Positions 31,487 through 39,246 of a stretch of DNA of 48,055 bases are shown here, piece after piece. Within the stretch, counting starts at the first letter, position 1; each line of letters starts with the position of its first letter. The stretch covers positions 1-48,055 of the forward strand of contig PKVY01000137.1 of assembly GCA_003131625.1 (NCBI GenBank), written 5' to 3'. Both the position numbers and the translations under genes were made by a program. This DNA is from Acidobacterium sp. Lineage in GTDB: Bacteria; Acidobacteriota; Terriglobia; Terriglobales; Acidobacteriaceae. The notes below the pieces were generated by a model that saw only the letters and a list, made by a program, of their open reading frames with translations, was not told where the DNA came from and searched no databases.

Positions 31487-33370
31487 CTATTCGACCGTAA
31501 CGGACTTTGCCAGATTACGCGGCTGATCGACGTCGCATCCGCGGCGCACAGCGATGTGATACGCCAGCAGCTGCAGCGGAATCACTTCGAGGATCGGCAG
31601 CAACAACTCCGGCGCACTCGGGACAAAGAGAACGTGATCCACGAGCTGTCCGATGTGGTCGTCGCCGCGCGTGGCAACGGCGATCACCTTGCCGGACCGC
31701 GCCGTCACTTCCTGGATGTTCGACAGCGTTTTCTCGTAGCGCAGTACCGAATCGCGATTCGTTTCGTCCTTCGTCGCCAGCACCACGACCGGCAGCGTCT
31801 CGTCGATGAGCGCGTTCGGTCCGTGCTTCATCTCGCCCGCCGGATAACCCTCAGCATGAATATAGGAAATTTCCTTGAGCTTCAGCGCGCCTTCAAGCGC
31901 AATCGGGTAGTGAATGCCACGCCCGAGGAAAAGGAAGTCGCGCGCGTTCGAATACAAGCGGGCCAGCGGCTCACACTCGTCGTCGCAGGTGCGAAGAATC
32001 TCCTCAACCTTGCCTGGCAGATGATTGAGCGCATCGAGCAGCATTCGGCTCTCGTCTTCGCTGATGGTGCCGCGCACCTGCGCGAGATGCACCGCAAAAA
32101 GGAACAGCGCGACCAGCTGGGCAGTGAACGCCTTTGTCGACGCAACGCCAATCTCCGGTCCGGCGTGTGTATAGATTGTTCCGTGCGCCTCGCGCGTGAT
32201 CATTGCGCCGACCACGTTACAAACGGCGACCGTAGGCGCGCCCTTCTGAATCATCTCCCGTTGCGCGGCCAGGGTATCAGCGGTCTCGCCCGACTGGGTG
32301 ATCAGCAGGCCGACGGTGTTCGCGTCGACGATAGGATCGCGATAGCGAAACTCACTGGCATAGTCGACCTCGACCGGCAAACGCGCCAGCCGCTCGATCA
32401 TGAACTTGCCCGCAGTCGCGGCGTGCCAGCTGGTTCCGCAGGCGGCGATGTGAATATTCCGTGCCTTCCGGAAAGTCTCGTCGGGAATCTTCATCTCGTC
32501 CAGGAAGACCTTGCCGGTATCCAGCGAGATGCGCCCCAGCGTTGTGTCGCGGATGGCGCGTGCCTGCTCGAAAATCTCCTTGAGCATGAAGTGCTTATAG
32601 CCGCCTTTTTCCGCCTGAATGGGATCCCACAGAATCCGCTGCAGCGGCCGCTCGATCGGATTGCCGTCGAAGTCCGTCAGCGCGACGCCTGCTTTGGTCA
32701 GCACAGCCATGTCGCCGTCCGCCAGAAAATACAGGTCGCGAGTGTGATGCAGGATGCCGGGCACATCCGACGCGACAAAATACTCGCCGTCGCCTACCCC
32801 GATGATGACCGGCGGTCCGTTGCGGGCAGCGACAATCTTATTGGGCTCATCCGCGGAGAGCACGCTGATCGCAAACGCGCCCGTCAGCCGCTTGACGCTG
32901 CGGCGCACGGCGTCTTCGAGAAGAATCGGCTTGCCGGCGCGTGCTGCAGCATTCCGTTCCTGCTCGATGAGGTGCGCAATGATTTCCGTATCCGTCTCGG
33001 TGACGAATTTATGGCCTTGCCCAATCAGCTCCTGTTTGAGGGCTAGGTAGTTTTCGACGATGCCGTTGTGCACGACGACCAGGCGCCCGGTGCAGTCACG
33101 GTGAGGATGGGCATTTTCCTCCGTGGGGCGTCCATGCGTTGCCCAGCGCGTGTGACCGATGCCAAAGGTCCCATGAAGCGGGCGATCGTGCAGCACTTCC
33201 TCCAGCTTGCGCAGTTTGCCCGGCGCGCGGCGCAACTGCAGACCGTCGCCGTTGCCGCCAACAGCGATTCCCGCCGAGTCGTAGCCGCGATATTCGAGCC
33301 TGCGCAGTCCCTCAATAATGATAGGGACGACTTCCGTACTGTTCCCGACGTATCCGACAATGCCGCACAT
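31487..33370 (-). CDS. glmS: Glutamine--fructose-6-phosphate aminotransferase (isomerizing)
   Basis: A 627-residue cytoplasmic enzyme that makes glucosamine-6-phosphate for peptidoglycan and lipopolysaccharide. The N-terminal glutaminase domain begins [10 protein letters not shown] with Cys2 as nucleophile, then [18 protein letters not shown] near 73 and [10 protein letters not shown] near 98. Two SIS domains follow (about 300-430: [18 protein letters not shown]; about 470-610: [28 protein letters not shown]). The C-terminus [13 protein letters not shown] is the conserved phosphosugar-binding tail. Length is slightly above the E. coli 609. It lies 108 bp after purS on the same strand, and its stop is 4 bp from the stop of the opposing AmiE-NamZ gene. 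No glmS ribozyme is visible upstream. Confidence 0.97.
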   Translation of the reverse strand: MCGIVGYVGNSTEVVPIIIEGLRRLEYRGYDSAGIAVGGNGDGLQLRRAPGKLRKLEEVLHDRPLHGTFGIGHTRWATHGRPTEENAHPHRDCTGRLVVVHNGIVENYLALKQELIGQGHKFVTETDTEIIAHLIEQERNAAARAGKPILLEDAVRRSVKRLTGAFAISVLSADEPNKIVAARNGPPVIIGVGDGEYFVASDVPGILHHTRDLYFLADGDMAVLTKAGVALTDFDGNPIERPLQRILWDPIQAEKGGYKHFMLKEIFEQARAIRDTTLGRISLDTGKVFLDEMKIPDETFRKARNIHIAACGTSWHAATAGKFMIERLARLPVEVDYASEFRYRDPIVDANTVGLLITQSGETADTLAAQREMIQKGAPTVAVCNVVGAMITREAHGTIYTHAGPEIGVASTKAFTAQLVALFLFAVHLAQVRGTISEDESRMLLDALNHLPGKVEEILRTCDDECEPLARLYSNARDFLFLGRGIHYPIALEGALKLKEISYIHAEGYPAGEMKHGPNALIDETLPVVVLATKDETNRDSVLRYEKTLSNIQEVTARSGKVIAVATRGDDHIGQLVDHVLFVPSAPELLLPILEVIPLQLLAYHIAVRRGCDVDQPRNLAKSVTVE

Positions 33371-33478
33371 AATCTTTAAGGGTACCCCAGGGGTTCAGTT
33401 GAGCAGCAGACGACGAAAGTTGTAGAACACTCCGGCCGTCAAAGCCACGCCAAAACGCCATCCCGCGCCGGTGACCGC

Positions 33479-33721
33479 CTATTCCAGGCGGAAAGAAAAC
33501 TCCTCGATCACCGGATTCGTCAGCACTTCGCGGGCGATACGCTCCACTTCCGCGCGCGCCGCGCCCTCCGGTATTCCATCCTCCAGCGTCAGCTCGAAGT
33601 GCTTTCCCTGGCGCACATCCGCGACACCCGCGTACCGCATCTTGCGCAGCGCGTTGTGAATCGCCTGCCCCTGCGGGTCCAGGACCGTCTTCTTCAGCGT
33701 CACATAGACATGAGCCTTCAT
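33479..33721 (-). CDS. purS: Phosphoribosylformylglycinamidine synthase subunit PurS
   Basis: An 80-residue protein of the PurS family: MKAHVYVTLKKTVLDPQGQA at the N-terminus, ALRKMRYAGVADVRQGKHFEL near 24-44 and VLTNPVIEEFSFRLE at the end. PurS joins PurQ and small PurL to form the FGAM synthase complex of purine synthesis. The purQ and purL partners are not in the window, and glmS follows instead, so the pathway genes are scattered or lie elsewhere. No Shine-Dalgarno precedes the ATG; instead a perfect TATAAT stands 9 bases upstream, so the mRNA may be nearly leaderless. Divergent from ppa across 86 bp. Confidence 0.93.
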   Translation of the reverse strand: MKAHVYVTLKKTVLDPQGQAIHNALRKMRYAGVADVRQGKHFELTLEDGIPEGAARAEVERIAREVLTNPVIEEFSFRLE

Positions 33722-33730
33722 TGTGGCCCG

Positions 33731-33736
33731 ATTATA
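33731..33736 (-). promoter_or_regulatory. Perfect -10 box (TATAAT) just upstream of purS
   Basis: On the minus strand TATAAT ends 9 bases before the purS ATG, so transcription would begin about 2-4 bases before the start codon. No good -35 match is seen 16-18 bases further up. Only the hexamer is seen; the short leader is inferred. Confidence 0.45.
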
Positions 33737-33807
33737 AATCCAGGCGCCTCGCGCCCTGCTGCCCAGCCACTCCCGCCATCCAAAGATAAGAGATACTGGA
33801 TTTACCT

Positions 33808-34365
33808 ATGACGAATTATCTGGAACTCCCCGTGGGCGACAAAGCGCCTGAGGTGTTCAACGTCGTGATCGAGATTCCGGCGGAGGGCATCAACAAGTAC
33901 GAATACGACAAGCAGCTGCACGTCTTTCGCCTCGACCGCAACCTTTACTCGCCGGTGCACTATCCCGGCGACTACGGTTTCGTGCCCTCAACTCTCAGCG
34001 ACGATGGCGATCCGCTCGACGTGCTGGTGCTGGTCGACGCGCCCAGCTTTCCCGGTTGCGTGATGCAGGTACGCCCCATCGGCCTGCTACAGATGCTCGA
34101 CCAGGGCGTCCTGGACGAGAAGGTCCTTGCCGTGGGAAAGAATAATCCGCGCTACCGGGACGTGTGGAATTATTCGGAGATTTATCCGCACATGCTCAAG
34201 GAAATCACGCACTTTTTCTCGATCTACAAGGACCTTGAAGGCAAGCGAGTGGAGATTAAGGGATGGCAGGACGCCTCCCACGCGCGCGATCGCGTCATGT
34301 ACGCCGTCCGGAACTACGAGGAATCGCGAGAAAAGAAGCTCGTCGAGGTGGGGGCAAAGAAGTAG
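33808..34365 (+). CDS. ppa: Inorganic pyrophosphatase (family I)
   Basis: A 185-residue soluble enzyme that hydrolyses pyrophosphate to phosphate and so pulls biosynthetic reactions forward. The family I features are NVVIEIPAEGINKYEYDK near 18-35, YPGDYGFVPSTLSDDGDPLDVLVL near 52-75 with the metal-binding aspartates of the DxDPxD signature, and DVWNYSEIYPHMLKEITHFF near 118. The C-terminal WQDASHARDRV completes the active site. Metal dependence (Mg2+) is known for the family. It stands alone between purS (divergent) and tRNA-Ser. The start has no clear Shine-Dalgarno, only GATACT about 10 bases upstream. Confidence 0.96.
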   Translation: MTNYLELPVGDKAPEVFNVVIEIPAEGINKYEYDKQLHVFRLDRNLYSPVHYPGDYGFVPSTLSDDGDPLDVLVLVDAPSFPGCVMQVRPIGLLQMLDQGVLDEKVLAVGKNNPRYRDVWNYSEIYPHMLKEITHFFSIYKDLEGKRVEIKGWQDASHARDRVMYAVRNYEESREKKLVEVGAKK

Positions 34366-34443
34366 GCTCTTCTTTCAATCCCCGGCAGCGACCGCGTTAG
34401 AGCGCCCCCGGAGGTCTTCCTATATACTGGCCACAACCGAGCC

Positions 34444-34537
34444 GGAGAGATGGCCGAGAGGCTGAAGGCGGCGGTTTGCTAAACCGTTATAGGGTTGAAA
34501 AGCTCTATCGAGGGTTCGAATCCCTCTCTCTCCGCCA
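34444..34537 (+). tRNA. tRNA-Ser (anticodon GCT)
   Basis: A complete class II tRNA. The acceptor stem pairs GGAGAGA (34444-34450) with TCTCTCC (34527-34533), followed by G and an encoded CCA (34535-34537). The D arm holds TGGCCGAGAGG, the anticodon loop contains GCT at 34478-34480, the long variable arm is at about 34488-34510 (typical of serine), and the T arm reads GAGGGTTCGAATCCCTC. It would decode AGC/AGU codons. A TATACT at 34423-34428 may be its -10 box. Confidence 0.96.
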
Positions 34538-34608
34538 CCGAGTCCTTCTCCAGCCACATTGCGAACTTTCTTTCGGGCGATTTGGCGAAGAGGCAGGTGC
34601 CGCGGCAC

Positions 34609-35343
34609 TCACCAGCTCCCACGCTCTCCGAAGATATCAATGACGCGAGCGAGCCGCTCACAGCCATTTTGCCAGTTGGCCTGCAGGGCGCGCTCAACGC
34701 GGTCCGCGTCTCCGGCCAAAATGGCGGCAATGATCTCGTCGTGTTCAGCAACGGACAGGTGCAGGTCGTTGATGATGGAACTGGCATAGAGGCGCCAGTA
34801 GCGCTCAGCCTGCGGCTCAATCGATTTGTGGAGCGCCAGCAGGCGCGGTCCGGCGCCGAATTCGATCACGGTGTGATGGAAGTTCCGGTCAAGATCGAAT
34901 ATCCCCGCCGCCCGGGAATCTCTGACTCGGATGATATCCCGCAGCTGATTGTTAAGACCCTTCAGGCGAGCAGCGATCTCCATGCGGCGGGATTTTGGCA
35001 GCGCGGCCGTCTGCCGGCTGGCGAGGCCTTCAACGTGCCCGATGATCGCGTACAGTTCGCCGGCATCTTCTTTGGTCAGAGGAGCAACCACCAGGCGTGA
35101 CTTTCGGGCATTCTTGTGTTCGATTACATAGCCTTCGCGCTGAAGCCAGGCCAGGGCACTGCGCACCGGCGTTCGGCTCATGGCGAGGTGCCGCGCCAGG
35201 TCGCCTTCGACGACCCAGGAGCCTGGCGAGAGCTTGCCATGTACGATCAATTCGCGGATTTCGTGGAAGGCTTTGCGCAGGCTGTTACCGTGGACGGCTT
35301 TCAATCGGGAAGAATGCTTACTACCGGTTGCGTGGGATTGCAT
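34609..35343 (-). CDS. GntR-family regulator, FadR/FCD subfamily
   Basis: A 244-residue regulator. The winged HTH is at about 22-90 (LRKAFHEIRELIVHGKLSPGSWV, LARHLAMSRTPVRSALAWLQREGYV) and the all-helical FCD ligand domain at about 95-225 (LYAIIGHVEGLASRQTA, LDRNFHHTVIEFGAG, HDEIIAAILAGDADRVERAL), which keeps the histidines that usually bind a metal. The start at 35343 is supported by GGGAG with 8-base spacing; an in-frame ATG at 35403 would add 20 residues without a ribosome site. It is divergent from the hydroxyproline-type operon, and a palindrome at 35431-35442 lies between. It most likely represses that operon until its substrate or an intermediate binds. Confidence 0.9.
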   Translation of the reverse strand: MQSHATGSKHSSRLKAVHGNSLRKAFHEIRELIVHGKLSPGSWVVEGDLARHLAMSRTPVRSALAWLQREGYVIEHKNARKSRLVVAPLTKEDAGELYAIIGHVEGLASRQTAALPKSRRMEIAARLKGLNNQLRDIIRVRDSRAAGIFDLDRNFHHTVIEFGAGPRLLALHKSIEPQAERYWRLYASSIINDLHLSVAEHDEIIAAILAGDADRVERALQANWQNGCERLARVIDIFGERGSW

Positions 35344-35430
35344 TTCAATGGCTCCCGGAATTGCCCGCCGGGCGGATTCTGGCAAGGTCCCGGCCTTTTG
35401 CATTGTAGAACGCCAAAAGTAGTATCCACG

Positions 35431-35442
35431 ATTGTAGACAAT
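35431..35442. promoter_or_regulatory. Predicted GntR/FCD operator between regulator and oxidase operon
   Basis: ATTGT-AG-ACAAT is a perfect 5-bp-arm palindrome in the divergent gap, 19 bases before the oxidase ATG. Its TTGT...ACAA form matches that of many FCD-type operators. TATATT follows at 35446-35451 and may be the -10 box of the operon, so a bound repressor would block the promoter. A half-like ATTGTAGAA is at 35402-35410. Confidence 0.55.
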
Positions 35443-35460
35443 CGGTATATTGCTAACGTC

Positions 35461-36639
35461 ATGTCCATCTCGGATGTAGTGATTGTGGGCGCTGGCATCG
35501 TGGGCGCAGCCTGCGCGCGGGAGTGTGCGGGCCGGGGGCTGCGCACGATCGTCGTTGACGCTCTCGGCATTGGCAGCGGCGCTACCGCGGCGGGGATGGG
35601 CCACATTGTGGTGATGGACGACTCGCCGATGCAGCTGGCCCTCACTGTTTATTCGCAGAGGTTGTGGCGTGAGCTTTCCGCGGAGCTGCCTGCTGACGTC
35701 GAGTTCGAGCCGTGCGGCACATTGTGGGTTGCCGGCGATGACGAGGAAATGGACGAGGTCTGCCGCAAGCGGGCCCTGTACGCGTCGGTTGGCGTAGACA
35801 GCGAGATTCTTGACGGCCAGGCACTGGCCGAGGCGGAACCACGGCTGCGGCGTCCTCTGTCCGGTGCTTTACTGGTTCCTTCGGACGCGGTGCTTTATCC
35901 GCCGTGCGCCGCGGGATACCTGATGCGAGAAGCCGTGCGGATGGGTGCGCAGCTGCTTGCTCCACAGCGCGTGTTATCGGCAGGCAAAGGCCGCGTGCTG
36001 CTGGAGAACGGGACCGAGCTGCACGCCGCGAGGATCGTGAACGCGTGCGGAGTGGACGCCGCGAGACTGTTGCCGGGGCTTCCCATCCGCAAGCGCAGAG
36101 GGCATCTGGTCATCACCGATCGCTATCCGGGGTTTGTGCGGCATCAACTGGTCGAGCTTGGATATCTGAAGAGCGCCCATTCTCTCACCATGGACTCCGT
36201 CGCCTTCAACGTGCAGCCGCGCAGGACCGGACAACTTCTGATCGGATCGTCGCGCGAGTATGGCGCGGAAACCTCCGGGGTGAATCACGCTCTGCTGGCG
36301 GCGATGGTCGCTCGAGCGCAGGCGTATCTTCCCGAGATCGGCGAGTTGCAGGCAACTCGCGTCTGGACGGGGTTTCGCGCCGCGACGCCCGACAAACTAC
36401 CGCTGATTGGACCATGGCCGGAAGACAACACGCTCTTTCTGGCAACCGGGCACGAGGGCCTGGGGATCACCACCTCGCTGGCGACGGCGAAACTACTGGC
36501 GTCCGCAATGTTCGGCGAAGAAGCCGAGATTCCGGCGGAACCGTATCTGCCAGCCCGCTATCTCCATGGCGAGGGCGACGCCGAATTGGCTGCGGGCGCG
36601 AGTGGCAAGCGGCGCGACACGGAGAAATCGCATGTCTGA
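35461..36639 (+). CDS. FAD-dependent D-amino-acid oxidase/dehydrogenase (probable D-hydroxyproline dehydrogenase, HcnC-like subunit)
   Basis: A 392-residue flavoprotein of the DAO family. The FAD-binding Rossmann motif VVIVGAGIVGAACARECAGRG is near 6-26, GSGATAAGMGHI is near 39, IRKRRGHLVITD is near 205-216, and TRVWTGFRAATPDKLPLIGP plus ATGHEGLGITTSLATAKL lie in the C-terminal part. It is the first of four overlapping genes whose order (oxidase, 2Fe-2S protein, FAD/NAD oxidoreductase, DapA-family) matches known D-hydroxyproline dehydrogenase clusters, where D-hydroxyproline becomes delta1-pyrroline-4-hydroxy-2-carboxylate. The ATG at 35461 has no Shine-Dalgarno. Another D-amino acid, sarcosine or proline-like substrate remains possible. 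Confidence 0.82.
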   Translation: MSISDVVIVGAGIVGAACARECAGRGLRTIVVDALGIGSGATAAGMGHIVVMDDSPMQLALTVYSQRLWRELSAELPADVEFEPCGTLWVAGDDEEMDEVCRKRALYASVGVDSEILDGQALAEAEPRLRRPLSGALLVPSDAVLYPPCAAGYLMREAVRMGAQLLAPQRVLSAGKGRVLLENGTELHAARIVNACGVDAARLLPGLPIRKRRGHLVITDRYPGFVRHQLVELGYLKSAHSLTMDSVAFNVQPRRTGQLLIGSSREYGAETSGVNHALLAAMVARAQAYLPEIGELQATRVWTGFRAATPDKLPLIGPWPEDNTLFLATGHEGLGITTSLATAKLLASAMFGEEAEIPAEPYLPARYLHGEGDAELAAGASGKRRDTEKSHV

Positions 36640-36919
36640 AGTGGCGCGCTCCATTTCGCTGACGGTGAACGGCACAATCATTAGGGTCGCGCCAGGGACC
36701 ACCATTGCGGCCGCGGTCTTGCTGGCTGGCGAGGCCACACGCGCATCCGTAGGCGGCGAACCACGCGGCCCGCTCTGCGGCATGGGTATCTGCTTCGAAT
36801 GCCGCGTGACGATCGACGGCGTCCCGCATCAGCGAAGTTGCCAGATGCTTTGTATACCGGGAATTCGCGTGACCACCAGGGAAGTGACCGAAGACTCCGG
36901 AGGCCCCGCAACACCATGA
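36632..36919 (+). CDS. (2Fe-2S)-binding small subunit of the oxidase complex (HcnA-like)
   Basis: A 95-residue ferredoxin-like protein. Cysteines for a 2Fe-2S cluster occur in PLCGMGICFECRVTIDG (about 46-62), with further cysteines in HQRSCQMLC. This C-x4-C-x2-C pattern plus a distal Cys is that of the small subunit of hydrogen cyanide synthase, opine oxidase and hydroxyproline dehydrogenase. It overlaps the oxidase gene by 8 bases and the next gene by 4 (ATGA). It should pass electrons between the two flavin subunits. Confidence 0.88.
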   Translation: MSEVARSISLTVNGTIIRVAPGTTIAAAVLLAGEATRASVGGEPRGPLCGMGICFECRVTIDGVPHQRSCQMLCIPGIRVTTREVTEDSGGPATP

Positions 36920-38271
36920 AATGGAGCATCGACATTCTTGTCGTGGGTGCCGGGCCGGCGGGCATTGCCGCGGCGGTCACTGCTGCTGAGGCGGGCCAGC
37001 ACGTCGGTTTGGTGGATGACAATCCTGTGCCGGGTGGACAGATATGGCGCAGCGGCGCGCCTCTGCCCGTCACAGCCCGCCGATGGCAGGCACGGCTCGA
37101 CGCCTCTTCGGTGGTCCGCCTCGAGGGATGGCGCGTCTTCGACTGTCCGGAACCCAACGTAGTGCGCGCGGAACGCAACGGCTTTAAGCCGGCGCATCCG
37201 GACGCCGGAATCGACGAAAACCGCGATTGTGCCGAATTACGATGCCGGGCGCTAATTCTGGCCACCGGCGCGCGCGAGCGATTCCTGCCCTTTCCCGGGT
37301 GGACGCTGCCCAACGTGATGGGCGCGGGTGGGCTCGACGCGATGGTGCGTGGCGGCTTGCCGATCGCGGGCAAGCGCGCGGTCATTGCCGGAACAGGTCC
37401 GCTGCTGCTGGCCGTGGCCGCGCATCTCGCCGCGCGCCAGGCGAAGGTTGAGGTCGTTTGTGAACAGGCTCCGCTATCGCGGCTGGCGCGGTTTGCAGCG
37501 GGCATGCTCACCGAGCCGGCGAAGCTCTGGCAGGGCGCTCGTTATCGCATAACGACTCGGCACACTCCATATCGCACCGGCTGTTGGCCGATCGCAGCGC
37601 ACGGCCGCGATCGGCTGGAAGCAGTCACTCTGCAGCAGGGCCGAAACCGGTGGGAGGTGCCCTGCGACTATCTGGGCTGCGGCTTTCACCTGGTACCCAA
37701 CATTGAGTTACCCGATTTGCTGGGCTGCCGCATTGAAGACGGATTCGTGGCCACGGATGCACTGCTGCAGACTTCGGTTCCCGGCGTTTACTGCGCGGGC
37801 GAGCCCACCGGCATCGGCGGCGTCGAGCTGTCTCTGCTCGAGGGGCAGATCGCCGCGCTGGCCGCGTCCGGCAACGTCGACCGCGCCCGCAGTCTCGCCC
37901 GCCAGCGACGTCGCAGGCTCGGTTTCGTTCGCGCCCTGCAGCAAGCCTGTGCGCTCGATCCTCAACTCCGCGAGCTACCGCAAGAAGACACCGTCGTCTG
38001 CCGCTGCGAGGATGTTCGCCATCGAGAGCTCCACGAGCACGCCACCTGGCGCCAAGCCAAGCTGCACACGCGATGCGGGATGGGACCCTGTCAGGGACGC
38101 GTCTGCGGCGCTGCGGCGGAATTCCTCTTCGGCTGGCACGCCGGTTCCGTTCGCCCTCCGCTTTTTCCCGCTTCGGTTTCCAGTCTGGTATCTCCTCGCG
38201 AGCCCGCTCTCGCGGACGAGAGCCTCGTTGCAGCAAACGCATTCCATGAAAACGCGAAGGAGACTCCATGA
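36916..38271 (+). CDS. FAD/NAD(P)-dependent oxidoreductase with C-terminal BFD-like [2Fe-2S] domain (HcnB-like subunit)
   Basis: A 451-residue flavoprotein. The FAD motif DILVVGAGPAGIAAAVTAAEAG is near 6-27, a PGGQIWR loop near 38-45, ALILATGARERFLPFPGW near 110-127, a second dinucleotide motif AVIAGTGPLLLAVAAHLA near 155-172, and GVYCAGEPTGIGGVELSLLEG near 291-311. The C-terminal domain has the BFD-like cysteines: CRCEDV near 362-367 and CGMGPCQGRVCG near 389-400. Such proteins are the large subunit in heteromeric D-hydroxyproline or opine dehydrogenases. Both of its overlaps (36916-36919 and 38268-38271) are ATGA, so the four genes are tightly coupled. Confidence 0.87.
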   Translation: MKWSIDILVVGAGPAGIAAAVTAAEAGQHVGLVDDNPVPGGQIWRSGAPLPVTARRWQARLDASSVVRLEGWRVFDCPEPNVVRAERNGFKPAHPDAGIDENRDCAELRCRALILATGARERFLPFPGWTLPNVMGAGGLDAMVRGGLPIAGKRAVIAGTGPLLLAVAAHLAARQAKVEVVCEQAPLSRLARFAAGMLTEPAKLWQGARYRITTRHTPYRTGCWPIAAHGRDRLEAVTLQQGRNRWEVPCDYLGCGFHLVPNIELPDLLGCRIEDGFVATDALLQTSVPGVYCAGEPTGIGGVELSLLEGQIAALAASGNVDRARSLARQRRRRLGFVRALQQACALDPQLRELPQEDTVVCRCEDVRHRELHEHATWRQAKLHTRCGMGPCQGRVCGAAAEFLFGWHAGSVRPPLFPASVSSLVSPREPALADESLVAANAFHENAKETP

Positions 38272-39179
38272 AGTGGTACGGCGTCATGCCCGCAATCACA
38301 ACCTGCTTCGATGAAAATCTGCACGTCGATCACGGCTTTACGACCCGCCATGTGCAGTGGCTGCTCGCCAATGGCTGCACCGGCATCATTACGCTGGGTT
38401 CGCTCGGCGAGGCCGCCACCCTCACCCTTGCCGAGAAGGAAGCCGTTATCCGCAATGTGATCGCTGCCGCGAAACAGGCTCGCGTGGTCGCGGCCATCTC
38501 CTCGCTCTCCACCGACGAGTCCGTCGCCCTCGCAAAAATGGCCGAGCAGGCGAGCTGTTCCGGTCTCATGGTGCTGCCTCCGTACGTCTACCGCGGCGAC
38601 TGGCGCGAAATGAAGGCCTACGTGTCTGCTGTCTTTCGCGCGACGCCGCTCTCCTGCATGCTCTACAACAACCCTGTTTCGTACGGAACCGATTTTCTCC
38701 CGGAACAGATCGCCGAGCTGGCCGCGGAGTACAGCAATTTCGCCGCAGTGAAAGAGTCGAGCACCGATGTGCGCCGCGTAACTGCTATCCGCGCGCTCAC
38801 CGGCAATCGCCTCCGCATTTTCGTCGGCGTGGATGATGCCATCGTCGAAGGCATTGCCGCAGGCGCTGTCGGCTGGGTCGCCGGACTGGTAAACGCCTTC
38901 CCCGCTGAGTCCGTCGCCCTGTTCGACGCTGCAATCGCGGGCAGGCATGAAGAAGCCTTCGCGCTTTATCGCTGGTTCCTGCCTCTGCTGCGCATGGATA
39001 CGGTGCCGAAATTCATTCAGCTCATTAAACAGGTCCAGCAGGAAATCGGTGTCGGCAACGCGCGCGTGCGTCCTCCGCGCCTCGAAGTCATTGGCGCAGA
39101 GTTGCAGGAGACGCGCGCCGCGGTGCAGCACGCCCTGCAGCATCAGCCAGTGGTGAAGAGCTCCGCGTTTCCGAAATAG
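38268..39179 (+). CDS. DapA-family aldolase/deaminase (probable delta1-pyrroline-4-hydroxy-2-carboxylate deaminase)
   Basis: A 303-residue TIM-barrel enzyme of the dihydrodipicolinate synthase superfamily: GVMPAITTCFDENLHVD at the N-terminus, ITLGSLGEAATLTLAEK near 41, Tyr133 in MLYNNPVSYG and the Schiff-base Lys162 in AAVKESSTD, with the C-terminal VGWVAGLVNAFPAE loop. In hydroxyproline degradation the DapA-like member deaminates the pyrroline to alpha-ketoglutarate semialdehyde, and the position as last gene after the three oxidase subunits fits. A role as N-acetylneuraminate lyase or 2-keto-3-deoxy aldolase cannot be excluded from sequence alone. Starts at the ATGA overlap behind AAGGAG. 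Confidence 0.85.
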   Translation: MKWYGVMPAITTCFDENLHVDHGFTTRHVQWLLANGCTGIITLGSLGEAATLTLAEKEAVIRNVIAAAKQARVVAAISSLSTDESVALAKMAEQASCSGLMVLPPYVYRGDWREMKAYVSAVFRATPLSCMLYNNPVSYGTDFLPEQIAELAAEYSNFAAVKESSTDVRRVTAIRALTGNRLRIFVGVDDAIVEGIAAGAVGWVAGLVNAFPAESVALFDAAIAGRHEEAFALYRWFLPLLRMDTVPKFIQLIKQVQQEIGVGNARVRPPRLEVIGAELQETRAAVQHALQHQPVVKSSAFPK

Positions 39180-39246
39180 CCCCGAGACTCAGACGAGACC
39201 AACGTATCCAGCTGCCGTATTCCAGCCGCTGGTGGAAGCTCCCCAA

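Noticed and set aside
33371..33478. A glmS ribozyme upstream of glmS
   Set aside because: The leader is only about 108 bases long and lies directly behind purS; I could not find the conserved ribozyme core.
35344..35604. Longer start for the GntR regulator (to 35604 or 35403)
   Set aside because: The longer versions overlap the divergent oxidase gene or lack a ribosome site; GGGAG fits the ATG at 35343.
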